64,000 bases of DNA from Rhizophagus irregularis (Eukaryota > Glomeromycota > Glomeromycetes > Glomerales > Glomeraceae). The DNA lies in assembly GCF_026210795.1 (NCBI RefSeq), contig NC_089452.1:2728001-2792000 (forward strand), given 5' to 3'. Each line of letters begins with the position of its first letter. Positions within the stretch are counted from its first letter, which is position 1. Both the position numbers and the translations under genes were made by a program. Below the pieces are notes generated by a model that was not told the DNA's origin, searched no databases, and saw only the letters and a program-made list of their open reading frames with translations. Of the stretch, positions 36,187 through 48,216 are shown one piece after another.

Positions 36187-39100
36187 TTAAATTATGGTGC
36201 GGAAATTGCGGTAATAGGCAGCGTCTAAAATAAATTATTGATATTAAAAAGTTTGTCTTGAAATTTTTTGATTATTTGAAAATACTTTGTATGTATTACC
36301 TTGAAGAATATTTAATCTTTGAATACTTCCCAATCTTTGAACATTTCCCAAGTTAATATAACCATCATTGGTTATATACACTTCAGGCTCCACCCAATTG
36401 ACGCGACAATAAACACAAGTAACCTAATAGATAAATCAAAAAAAAAGAAAAAATAAATTTTAAAAAAAAAAATATTAAGAGTAAAAAAAGCATGCTTACC
36501 CTGCCACCGTATCTTGATCTCTTCCATTGCTCAAAGCAGTCTTTGTGAAGGTTATTTCCGCAACCTTGTCTACACCATACGATTTTATCACGATCTTTTT
36601 CTTCTAAGGAATCATAGCTATTAATATTGAGTTCAATGATGTTAAATAATGTGATTTTAGGATAATATGGAAATGATTATAGGACGCCTAAGTACCAAAT
36701 AGGGCAATTTCCTTCGATTGGTCGACGTTTTTCGTTTTCATTTTCGTTGACGTTACTTGAAGTGAATTTTTTATATCTATCGCGAATTTTTCTAAGAGCC
36801 TAAATATAAGAAATTTAATATGTTAGTGGAAATTTGATTTTGTACAGTTAACCAACGAATAAAATTACCATAACAGCCGGACTAGGCCTTGCATTTGTAA
36901 AGATTGAACGAAGTTCTTTAGACAAAAGCGCTTTCTGATAGATAAGCGTGCTATCTCGATTTACACCCAAAACTTTGAGATAAACAAAGAACTAAACAAA
37001 TATAAACGTAAAATGATGTCATAATTCTAGATCTCGATTAAGAAGGTTTTAGATTTTCTCCAATATACTTACAATATGCTTACATATAAATCCTTTCATG
37101 AAATCTGGACAAGTGCAATCTGGTAAATGCGCAATAGTAACTGTATAAACCTGAAAATTTGAAAGTAAAAGTTTCGTTGCAGGTTAATTAGTCCGAAGTA
37201 TAACGAATGATCCACACCCCATTCGCACAGGTCTCTGTACAACAATAAAACACTTCCTACATTGCCAGTTGGTCCTACGATAACGAATTTTTCGCGGAGA
37301 TCGGTAATTTTGTTTCGTTCAATCAAGTAAATTCGTTGTTGTTCCGCACGAATCATACGTTCACGGTAACGCTGTAATTATCAAAAAAAAAGAAAAAAAG
37401 AAAAAAAAATTATTCACGTAATGAAATTTGATTTTTTAAAAAAGAGTTCAGTCTTACAAGTGAGCAACATGTTTTGAAACGAGCTAATCGTTTTTCAGCC
37501 TTTGATTTTCTTGATTTTTTCTTTTTCTTTGCAGGACGTGCTTCCCGTTCTTCATTATTATTTTCATTAGTCGCTCCTCTAATACTAGGAACTTCAACAG
37601 GACCTGTTCCTGCAGGTTTCTCATTTAGTGAAGTTTCTCGTCCAGGAGTTTCAGATTCAGTTCCTACTGATTGTTCACGTTGTTGAATAGAACTAGTACT
37701 AGCCATAACCACGTCAGGAGGTAATTGTTCAATAACCGTGAGTGTTGTTACTTGAGTGGTTATTTCTTGAATAGGTGTTTCCTCAAAACTTGTACTAGGC
37801 ATAGCCGCGTATGGAAGAAGTTGTTCAATAGTTGTTGATGTTACTCGAGCAGCTGTTTCCTGAATAACAGTTGTACCTTGAGTGATTGTTTCTTGAATTT
37901 GAAGAATTTCATATTCGGTTCCTACTGGTTGTTCATATGAAGAAATTTGTTGAGTAGAACTCATACTAGCCATAGCTGCGGTTGGAGGTAGTTGTTCAAT
38001 AACCGTGGGTGTTGCCATTCGAGTAGTTATTTCTTGAGTAGCTACTTCCAGAGTGGTTATATCTTGAGTGGTTGTTTCTTGAATTTGAAGAGTTTCAGAT
38101 TCAGTTCCTACTGATTGTTCATGTAAAGAAATTTGCTGAGTAAAACTAGTACTATCCATGGCCGCGACTGGAGGTAGTTGTTCAATAACCGTAGATGTTA
38201 TTGCTCGAGTAGCTGTTTCTTGAGTAGTTGTTTCTTGAATTTGAAGAGTTTCATATTCGTTTCCTACTGGTTGTTCATGTGAAGAAATTTGTTCAGTAGC
38301 CGCGTCTGGAGGTAGTTGTTCAATAACCGTAGGTGTTGTTGCTCGGGTAGTTGTTTCTTGAGTAGTTGTTTCTTGAATTTGGAGAGTTTCACATTCGTTT
38401 CCTAGTTGTTCATGTGAAGAAATTTGTTCAGTAGAACTAGTATTAGCCATAGCCGCGTCTGAAGGTAGTTGTTCAATAACCGTAGGTGTTGTTGCTCGAG
38501 TAGTTGTTTCTTGAGTAGTTGTTTCTTGAATTTGGAGAGTTTCAGATTCGTTTCCTACTGATTGTTCATGTGAAGAAATTTGCTGGGTAGAACTAGTATT
38601 AGCCATAGCCGCGTCTGGAGGTAGTCGTTCAATAATCGTGGGTGCTGTTGCTCGAGTAGTTGTTTCTTGAGTAGCTGTTTTCTGAGTAACAGTTGTACCT
38701 TGAGTAGCTAATTCTTGAATTTGAGGAGTTTCAACTTCGGTTTCTACAGGTTGTTCAGGTGAAGCATTCTTTTGGTTTCGTAAACGTTTTGAACTTCGAA
38801 ATGTTTGAGTAGAACTCGTGCTAGGCATAGTCGTATCTGGAAGTAGTAGTTGAAGTGTTTCAGATACAGTTCCTACCAATTGTTCAGGTGAAGAATTCTT
38901 CCGTTTTCGTCCACGTTTTGGAAGAGGAGTTTGTTGGTCAGAACTTGTACTAGCCATAGCTGCATCCGAAAGTAGTTGTTCAGTGATTGTTGTTGTTACT
39001 CGAGCAGTTTTTCCTTGAATCTGAAGAGTTTCAAATTCGGTTCCTATTTGTTGTTCAGGTGAAGAATTCTTTTGGTTTCGTATACGTTTTGAACGTCGAA

Positions 39101-40037
39101 CTGTTTGAGTAGAACTCGTATTATCCATAGTATTCGATGTTCCTCGAGTAGCAATTCCTTGATTTTCAGATTCAGTTCCTACCAATTGTTCAGGTGAAGG
39201 ATTATTCCGTTTTCGTCCACGTTTTGGAAGAGGATTTTGTTGGTCAGAACTTGTATTAGCCATAGCTGCATCCGGAAGTAGTTGTTCAATAACTTTTGTT
39301 GTTACTCGAGCAGTTTTTCCTTGAATCTGAAGAGTTTCAAATTCGGTTCCTAATTGCTGTTCAGATGAAGAATTCTTTAGGTTACGTAAACGTTTTGAAC
39401 GTCGAACTGTTTGAGTAACCGAAGGTGGTTGTTCAATAATTGAGGTTGTTGTCTCTTGAGCATTTGTATCTTGAATTTGATGATTTTCAGATTCGGTTTC
39501 TATTGGTCGTTCAGGCGAAGAATTCTTTCGTTTTCGTCCACGTTTGGGATGAGGAGTTTGTTGAATAGTTCTTGTACTAGCCATAGCCGCGTCTGGAGGT
39601 AGTTGTTCAATAACTACTGTGGCTGTTATCTGAGTTGTTTGAAGAATTCCAGATGCTTTTCCTATTGGTTGTTCAAGTGAAGAATTCTTTTTGTCTTGTA
39701 AACGTTTTGAACGTCGAACTGTTTGAGTAGAACTTGTACTAGACATAGTCGCTATGGGTAGTTTTTCAATAACCGTGTTGGTTGTGTTGGTTGTTTCTTG
39801 AGCTGTTGTTTCTTGAGTAGTTGTTTCTTGAGTATTTATATCTTGAGCAACTATTTCTTTAATTTGGGCAGTTTTTCTTGTGTTTTGATAGTGGATATTT
39901 TTGGTTTCGTTCGCGTGTTTAACGTGTAGCAACAGGTTATGTACTATCAGAAGAGTTGAGACTTTCGTTTCCTTATTACAATATAAAATAGTGACTTTTT
40001 TTTTTTTAAAAAAAAAAAAAGAAAAAGAAATTCTCAA
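36187..40037 (-). CDS. SWIM plus RING-type zinc-finger protein with repeat-rich N-terminus
   Basis: Eight exons: 37458-40037, 37261-37371, 37073-37150, 36869-36991, 36696-36799, 36500-36617, 36300-36423 and 36187-36224. The C-terminal 230 residues have a SWIM finger (CTCPDF...CKH) and then a RING-like finger split over three exons: CPIC-YDSL, WCRQGCGNNLHKDCFEQWK and VTCVYCRVNW. This order matches ZSWIM2/MEX-type ubiquitin ligases, so an E3 role is likely by family. The N-terminal 860 residues are low-complexity tandem repeats rich in Gln, Thr, Glu, some with basic PKRGRKRK or RRSKRL stretches that may bind DNA or act as nuclear signals. The true start is uncertain: the first 15 codons come from a poly-T tract, and Met98 (39746) is a better candidate, unless an upstream exon exists. 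A decayed relative of the 3' end lies at about 54 kb. Confidence 0.8.
37673..39776 (-). repeat. two families of coding tandem repeats
   Basis: The 5' half (protein residues about 88-400) alternates two kinds of unit, four with RRSKRLRNQKNSSPEQ-like and three with PKRGRKRKNSSPEQ-like cores. The 3' half has five units of about 50 residues with ISSHEQ, ETLQIQETTTQETTT and TVIEQLPPDAAM. VIEQLPPDAAM-like joints recur throughout, suggesting one ancestral unit. Confidence 0.85.
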
Positions 40038-40919
40038 TAAAAATGTAAAAGATAAAAAAAAGATAAAAGAAACGCGTTTAAAAGTTTTCTGTGAAAAAAA
40101 TACCCAGAATGATTTTTTCTGATTGGTTAATCAGTTTTTTAAATTATGTCATCAATTTCAGTTTCAAATTCCTAAACAGAGTAATAAAGATCATTACCAA
40201 AAAGGATCGGAGATTCGTATCCGAAACACAAGATCATGTTATTATTATAAGAGTATATAAAAAAGTATAATCAAAGTGTAAAACTTATTGAAGGATCAAT
40301 TTATAGATTATATGGTTGTAAATATATTTGATATTCGGCCGATAAAAAAAAATATGTAACAAAAAACATCAGTCCGACAAAATAATAGATTGGTGACCAA
40401 TAATAAACTTACGTAATTTTTCTGTAGAAAAAAAAAATTTTTAATTTCATCTTGGACAGAATTTTTAAGATATTATTCGACAAATTACTGCGTAAGTTTA
40501 AAGACTTATATTCCGAATTTATTTAAAATCATTAATCATTTTAAGGTACAACGCTCTTAACCACGTGATGACGGGATGTCATATAAATAACCGCAGCAAG
40601 TAAATTATTACCTGGAAAAACTAAGATTAGTAAGATACTTATATTATTAGTAAATAAAAGCTTATCTAATATTTTGATTTTATTATTTTTATGAAAAGAA
40701 TCCTTGAAAAGAATTTAGACAAATCAATATAATTATTGAAATAGATGACAATTTTTCCAGAGTATTCATGTCACATAATTTCCTAAAAATGAAATACTAC
40801 AAAATCTTTTAAAAAAAGTTATCAGAATTAGAAAATAATCTTAAACCAATATCTATTCTTTAAACATGTAGCTGGATGAGATTGCTAATACTTTATACTT
40901 TATATACTTTATATGAAAG

Positions 40920-41690
40920 AATGGATCTAGATTTTATGTATAATGACCTAAAAATTATACTACCTTTATTTATATACAACAAAGAATTTATTGAATATAA
41001 AAATATCGGTCAACTTCTTACTACTGGAGATAATTAAGATGATTATGATTTAATGAGAAAGGTGAATATGAAAAAATTCACAAGTTCATTAACATATTAA
41101 TTTCTAGATCAACATATTTTAAAACTGGTTTATCAAAAGATAGGGGAAAAAGAAATATTTTGTTTTTTTAAAAATAATTATTCCATAAGAAATATTGTTA
41201 TACTTCTGGTTTAGTTAATTTAAATGATATAAAGGTATTAGAACTTTTAATAGCAGTTTGATGAAAAATTAAGTGATCATATTCAAATTATTTAATTAAT
41301 AATCATACAATGTTATTGACATTCTTCAATTGGAAAATTAATCAATTTAAACATGTATTTCCAAGACAATTTTATAATATTATTGCAAGTTGGATTGATA
41401 AAAAAGTAAAGTCTTTTTATAATACCACAAATAATTCCTATTGGTTTAAACTTCTTATAGTACCAATAGAGATGGACTTGGAGCGAAAAAATTGAAAGTA
41501 AGTGGACAGATAATTGAGGTTATAATCCATTAAGTTGGCAACCTTATTATTCTATTATTAATGAATGTTGAAGCTGACAATCTACATCAGACAGTTTCCT
41601 ATTTTTTCTTATAAAAGTGAAAATTTTGATTCAGAATTTATAATAAGAATTAGAGGTAATGAGGTAGTTCACTTTGTGCAATAAGTTTTG
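40920..41690 (+). pseudogene. decayed BTB/TLDc-domain gene
   Basis: The pieces lie in family order on the plus strand but are cut by stops and frame changes. About 41035-41130 resembles the BTB core (DYDLM...EYEKIHKFI, SRSTYFKTGLSK). 41350-41470 resembles the segment before TLDc (PRQFYNIIASWIDKK, NNSYWFKLL). 41515-41660 resembles the TLDc end (GYNPLSW, STSDSFLFF, then NFDSEFIIRIRGNE-like). BTB/TLDc proteins are an expanded family in this type of fungus; this copy is dead. Confidence 0.55.
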
Positions 41691-42345
41691 ATCCAGGTGT
41701 GAGCCCGGCTTTTAGTGTTGATTAGGATTTATAAGATTAATGGAAAATAGTTGTCTATTAATATACACATTGAAATTCGATAAACTGGATCTATCGGTTC
41801 TCACTAAAAATATCTGGATATCCGGTATCAGGTATAGCGAAAAAATTTCGATATGTTGAAAATCTATTATACTGAATTTTTAAGAATTTTTAATGCTAAT
41901 AAAACTAATATATATTATATATTAATTTTTTCATCTTATAGAGGTCATGAAAATGAAAATGAGATATTTTTAATTGAAAATAAACTTCAGCAAGAATTAA
42001 TATTTTATAATCCTGGCCAAAATTAAGATTTACCCTATTACGTTACGTCATACTACGATATAATTATATCGAATCATTTTTACTAAAACTGGTTAGAAGT
42101 TTGATCCGTTATAGCGAATATCGAGACTTTACTAGTAAACTCGGGTATATCGAAACTATTTCAATATACGTGATTTGGTTCCAGCAAAAAAATCCGGCTT
42201 AAGCCCGAATCTGGTTTATCGAATTTCATTGTATTTAAATTTCACAAATAAAATAAATAAATATGATTATAAAATAAAGTAACATTATCTAATAAAAAAT
42301 TAACTAGACATCCTATAGTTAAAACCACTTGTCAGCAACCATTAT

Positions 42346-43036
42346 TGGGTGCGTTCACGAAGGATCATCAAAATCCAATCACCAGATCACAAGATAATGC
42401 ATAATGCCTTTTTTTTGGTTTTAATTTTTTTCCCCGAATTTTTATAGTAATTTTCTGTAGTTCTTAGTCGGGTTACGTCTTAATTTATTTATTTGACATG
42501 GTGTACAGAATGTACAGTTCTTATATGTATATACCTTGCCTACTTTGCCACAGTATTTACAGTTGATTGGATTAGGAATTGGATTGCCGATCCATTTGGA
42601 TTGGATCTGATCCTCATAAAATCCAATCCCGTGTTCACATATAGATCTTTGATTTTTGTATTGCATCTTAACTCGATTTAGTTTAAACTAAAGAAGGCTT
42701 TTTTTATTAATATCTTTAATAGAACTTTGCGTTTATTGTCATTTTTATTATAAATTTCTCCGAAATGAAGTGTAAGTTGCCATTGTTTAATTAACTAAAC
42801 GAAACTAAATTTGTTAAAGAAAAATTTATAGTAGGTGGTCATAAGGTTGTAACATGTGGTGATAGGTGGATAAGATATAGTACGGTATATTCAATCATGA
42901 AGTATACCTTGGATTGGAAATTTAATAGTAAAATCTAATCCAAATGCAATCCAAATCAATTTTGCAATTAGTGAATATGGATTGGATTGAAGGCGTCGAC
43001 TCAATCCAATCCATTTGAAATTTGTGAACGAACTCA
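42346..43036. mobile_element. 691-bp TIR element rich in CCAATCC words
   Basis: The ends TGGGTGCGTTCACGAA (42346-42361) and TTTGTGAACGAACTCA (43021-43036) are imperfect inverted repeats. TTAT flanks both sides (42342-42345 and 43037-43040). The interior repeats CCAATCC/GGATTGGA words at 42560-42635 and 42905-43015. Superfamily uncertain (a TTA or TTAT target). A 74-codon zinc-ribbon-like frame lies inside. Confidence 0.55.
42442..42666 (-). CDS. small zinc-ribbon-like ORF inside TIR element
   Basis: A 74-residue frame with C-x2-C, then C-x2-C-x2-C (CKYCGKVGKVYTYKNCTFC) and a basic tail. The cysteine spacing could bind zinc. It lies inside the 42346-43036 element, so it may be a leftover of its coding sequence or a chance frame. 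No family assigned. Confidence 0.3.
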   Translation of the reverse strand: MQYKNQRSICEHGIGFYEDQIQSKWIGNPIPNPINCKYCGKVGKVYTYKNCTFCTPCQINKLRRNPTKNYRKLL

Positions 43037-43259
43037 TTATATCAGAGTTTGACTGTACTCCAGAGTCTAGACTTTGGGAATATTTAATATAGGTTTAACC
43101 TAAATATGAAAAATATAATTTAAAACTTAAGTAATCCACATATAATCATTAAATGTTCATATAATGAGAATAAATAAATTTGGCATTCTCATTTTACATC
43201 TTTTAATTGATTCTTTCAATTTATTTTCCTAAAATGGGTAAAAATTTTAAGTTATTCAA

Positions 43260-43572
43260 ATGTTCTGTCAAGATCTTAGCTTTGATAAAATTTATAGATC
43301 ATTACCGGTAATAAGTAATAACGAACCAGAAACAGTAACAGTAAAAGTGCTGCAGGTGCGATTAAAATAAAAATTCTCTAATATAAGATATGAACTTATA
43401 CTGAATATGGCTAGTATATAATGCAAATGTTTATATCATATAAATGTATGGTTAAGACACTATGTTTGATTTTTTATTTTATTTGTCATCATACTTGTAT
43501 ACTTGTATATTAATTTAGGAATTTTCATTACTTTTCGCAATCATACCAGCTATTCATGCAACTATTACATTG
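43260..43572 (+). CDS. possible two-exon gene fragment, unrecognised
   Basis: Two short frames join cleanly: exon 43260-43355 ends CTGCAG before GTGCGA, and exon 43519-43572 follows TTTAG and ends before GTAAAG. The joined peptide of 50 residues (ISNNEPETVTVKVLQ, then EFSLLFAIIPAIHAT) looks coding, with one hydrophobic stretch, but no further exons could be traced. Possibly a remnant. Confidence 0.22.
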
Positions 43573-46186
43573 GTAAAGTATTATTTAACTGGAAAGGGTT
43601 TTTATTTGTAATTTAAATTGAAGTACAATTAAGAAAGTTAACTGCAATGAACATAAAATTTGATGGGTTGAGTACCAAGAAGTATCTTTAGTCTTAAAAA
43701 ATATATATATACCAAAATCAATGTGAATAAAATTAAACCTTACAATAAATTTTGAATATTAAAGAATTGATTATATATATACAATATACAATATAATTAA
43801 TTATACATTTTGTTTGTAAGTAGACATTATATCAGAAGGAAGTTATATTTTCTCTAGCTATTGTTCTTTTAGAAATTATTAAATTATTAATTTTATGATT
43901 TAAAATTCTAAATTACAATATTGTACCAACACTTGTAATATTACATAAAGTTTTATTTAATTTCTTTGAAAAAGAAAAAAATCTTTGTTATTTGAATATT
44001 ATCTCGCAATTATAAATGCCTGTATTTTTGTTATTTGAATATTATCTATCACTAAAAAATTCCTGTTGTTTTTTTATTTGAATATTATCTCACAATAAAA
44101 AAATTCCATGACTAAGAATTTGAGATTGAGATTATAAGTTAATCTTATCATTATGGTATGATGAAAAAAAAATATAATTAAAATAAATTTTTAAAAGAAA
44201 ATAATATTTCAAAATTCTATGCATGGAATTAGAAAAGAATTTGGCATAAAATAGCAATTTAATTGAAATTAATAAAATTTAGCCAACATTAATTATAAAT
44301 AGCCAAACATTAATTATCTAGTATAATCTTTTTAAATTTTCATATCCAGATTTAAGTGCTTTCCATTTGTTTTTACACACTGTCTTTTGTTTGGGGCAAA
44401 ATTTGGATGGTCATTATGTGTCCATTTGTTGTCGTTTATAAGTTAGTTTGTACCTGTCTAAAATAATTTAAAAAAAATGTAAATATAAATTTAATGAATC
44501 AGCAATATATACGAAGTATCATAATTAAGGTCAAATAATTACCAGTCTCTATCATTTAATTCAACTCGTTTTTTGATCATGGATTGGGGTCTTACTAAAA
44601 GTAAATCAAATTAGAAATATACCTAATATAGGATATCTATAAATACTGCCATTATCAATTTCTTGGGCTAAATTTTCAAATCCAGTAAATTTTGTTTATA
44701 CTGTATATGATTTTAATGTTTTACTTAATATTATTTTTTATGTTTGTTCTTTTCCATCATATTAGTTAAATTGGCTTAATTTCACAATAGGCAACCAAAA
44801 TTACCATTTCATATTAAATCTAAACTAACAAATACTATTTGAAGTTCTAATTTTTGTCACCAACATCGGGTGGAAAAATGGACCGTGAGAATACTGTAGT
44901 GGGAATCGAAGTCCATCATATAATGCATTGTGGGTATTATAAGGCTGAAGGTATCTGTTGTTGTTTTTCATCCTAAATTTATCATATAGATACTTGATGA
45001 TCATATATTACAATGAAGCGAAAAAGTGCCCCAATTCCTTTTCTATACAAAATATTATAAAATTATAGTAAAGTTTGATTTGATTGAGAATGTAATGTTA
45101 CTTAAAAAATAATAGTTAAAATGGTATAAAAGTATAGATAGTATCACTATTTTCTTTAATTAAAAATGAAACTTGCATTTTCAAATAATGATAGTGTGCT
45201 TATTGAAGTTGCTGAATCTTTTTTAAATCTTTGTAAGCCAATTTCAATAAAGAATTATTATATATCTTTTTGGTAATTAATGACCAGAAAATTGATATAT
45301 TTTTTACGTCCACTTTCTGTTTTTCACATGCCATAGCTACACTCATTGACTATTTCCTGTAAAAGAATAAGCCAAAGTCCAAAATATTAAGGAAGTAATC
45401 ATGGCAGTTTCCATTTCAGTCATATTAGATCAAAAATAAACGACCATAGCTTTGAATCTTCTTAGTCAGATTATATAAAATATAAAAATTTAATTTTCTA
45501 TATAAAATATGGTGCTAAAAAGTAATATCATTCAGTTTATTAGCCAATGGCTATAATGATTAATAAATTTGCATTATACACATTAGTAATTTTGAATTCT
45601 ATGTAGTTAATAAATTAATTTCTCTTCTAATTTTCAAAATTATTTATGAATTAAGCAATGTTCAATTTCTATATTTGCAATATTTGGCGAATTTTTAATT
45701 ATTTTTCATGTTTAGAACTATCTTTGGAAATTAACATTGATTTTTGCTTTTAGATCTATCTTTAGAAATTAATGCTTTGGTAAACATAATAATCAATATT
45801 TGTTAAATAAGAAATGAATTATTTGTTTTTTCTTTTTTTTTTTGATTAAAAGGTTTTGAATAAATATTTTTATGTATTAAAATTTGATCTTGCAATGCTT
45901 GGTATCATATGATTTTATATAATATATCCTCAAGAGTCAAGACTGCATTTTTTATTGTGTGCCTTATACTGTATTTCTTTTTTGCATTAATACAATTTTG
46001 TTGTTAAATCCATAATAAAAAATATTTTAAGAATGAATGAAATTTTTGGCTTAAGAAAATTATCTTGCTTCCTGCATACTGGAAGTTCTACAAAATAAGT
46101 CATTTGTATGATCCAATTATAAAGAAATAAAAGCTGTCTTAATAATTATATAAAGTTATCTTAATATTATATGAAGATATTATGAA

Positions 46187-46513
46187 TTAATAATTTAATT
46201 TTGATAAATTATAATTATTAAACTTCCAAGTACTATATGGATTGATTGATAGGTTCGCACTTGGTAATTTGTTAAAATAGTGCTTAAATATGTCAAATTT
46301 TCTATAGTCTTTCGATCCGCTTTGCCGCTTTAGGGGTGAGGTTGAGTTGATTTTTTGTGCACTATATTCAATAATTTTAATATTTGTAATATAATTATTA
46401 CTATCTTTAGTTTTTAATAATATTTTCAAGGAGTTATATTGTGAAATTTTTTTCCCAGTGTTTAATAATGTTTTATTGTGCTGAGGTTGATCATTTGGTA
46501 TAATGTTCACCAT
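46187..46513 (-). CDS. unrecognised 108-codon ORF
   Basis: An Asn/Lys/Ser-rich frame without any motif I can name. It is the only long frame in several kilobases of AT-rich DNA and its upstream region is slightly more GC-rich, which gives weak support. It may be a chance frame. Confidence 0.2.
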   Translation of the reverse strand: MVNIIPNDQPQHNKTLLNTGKKISQYNSLKILLKTKDSNNYITNIKIIEYSAQKINSTSPLKRQSGSKDYRKFDIFKHYFNKLPSANLSINPYSTWKFNNYNLSKLNY

Positions 46514-48216
46514 CTCTAATCCGTAAACGTTGTAGTTATAGCTGATTTGCTATCCGTCCTCAAAGATTTATGAGCGAGATACTTTGTGTATGTTTATTGT
46601 GACAAAAGCATTTTTACATCTTTTTCTAAAAAATTATGTCACGGAATTATAAATAAAAAGTATTACAAATATGACTATCCGTTATAAATTGATTTAAACA
46701 TGATAGTTAATAGTTATCATTTCAGAGAGACGGGCATTTTATATTTTAAATAATTGTAATGGTATTAAATATCAGAGAAGTTGCATTATTGAAGGCCAAC
46801 CTCAAAATGCATACTTGAGATAGAAGCAATTCAGCGTTGAATTTATAAAAAAAAATATTCCGATATAGAGTTTCATAAAAGTAATTTTGAAACATTTCCA
46901 TATCAATCGAACAAGTAGGTAAAGAAGCGTGAGATGACTGGGACGTCCGTGGTAAATTGATTAATCGGATTAATCGTGGAGTATAATTCGAATTTGTGAC
47001 ATTGACATTGTTGAATTAACTCCTTTCTTTTTTTTAAGTCATCTATTCTTTTTTTTTTTATTTTCCATAAAAATCAAGAAAAAGAATTTTTTTTTTTTAG
47101 AAAAATACTTTTATGCTGTATTTATTAATTAATTAAGGAAACAAATAATATTTTATACATTTTTCATATGGGTTTATTTGTTTGGCTCATTAAAAATTAT
47201 AAAAACGAATTATTATCAATAAATAGACAAATTTATTTTAATACAAAATAATTCATTAATAATTTTTATATATATAAAGAAAGAACTGAATAAAAAAAAT
47301 CCTCATAAACGAGACTATCAATAATAATTTTTTTTTATATTATTATGTTCTATATGAAGAGAAAAAAAAAAAAATTTTTTTTAACGGAGAATATACGGAG
47401 AATATGTACTTGCTACGCAAAAATAATTCATAAATATGTACTAATCATTCATTATATAAAAAAAATATGTTACTTTTCCACGCAAAATCATTAAAGACAA
47501 AGAATGTTCGTTGATTTGTAATCCATTTTTTTTATAAATTTCGTAAGGTATAGAAACTAATAGAAAGAACAAAATATATATTTTTTTTTTTGTTTTTTTA
47601 TGTTTGATTATAAAATTTCACAATTAAAAATTACCAATTCCGGTTAGTCGGTTACCTTCCGCCCAAGGAAAAAAATTATTATTCCAAATTATATTCCGAA
47701 AAAATTTGGGTTATTACTTAATTTGTTCAAGTTTCGATTAACTTGTACATCAAAATTAAATTTTTTTATAACCCTTTAACCCTTATTAATTTTAGTACTT
47801 TTTTACTATTGTACATATGAATAATTAATATTATTTTAAATTTATAATTATTTATATAAATTAATATTATTCTTAAAAAAAGTACTTTATTTTCTATATA
47901 TAGATCTTCCCCTTAAATACCTTTTATGTTATAGAATTCCGGAAGTGACACATCCGAAGTGGTGACGGGCGATCGATAGAATATATACTAATATAACTGC
48001 ATGATTGACTGATTTATATTTATTTGTGCAAGTTACACTACAACCATAGACAAATCTGGTTATACAAAGCCACAAATATGAATTTTGTGAAACCTTTGCG
48101 GAGAATATATGAATATATACGACAATAAAAAAAAAATTTTTTTTTTTTTTACCTTTATACTTCGTTAAAGTCACTTTTTCGAAAAAAAAAATATTATTAA
48201 ATAATTTATAAAAATT

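Larger units (their letters stand above)
40038..48216. other. gene-poor AT-rich region
   Basis: Only decayed or doubtful coding traces: a BTB/TLDc pseudogene (40920-41690), a TIR element (42346-43036), a two-exon fragment (43260-43572) and an unknown frame (46187-46513). The remaining AT-rich spacer, including 43573-46186 and 46514-48216, shows nothing I can name. Confidence 0.45.

Noticed and set aside
39989-40037. Start codon at 40037 for the SWIM/RING gene
   Set aside because: The first residues come from a poly-T/poly-A tract; kept only as the outer limit of the open frame, with 39746 or an upstream exon more likely.
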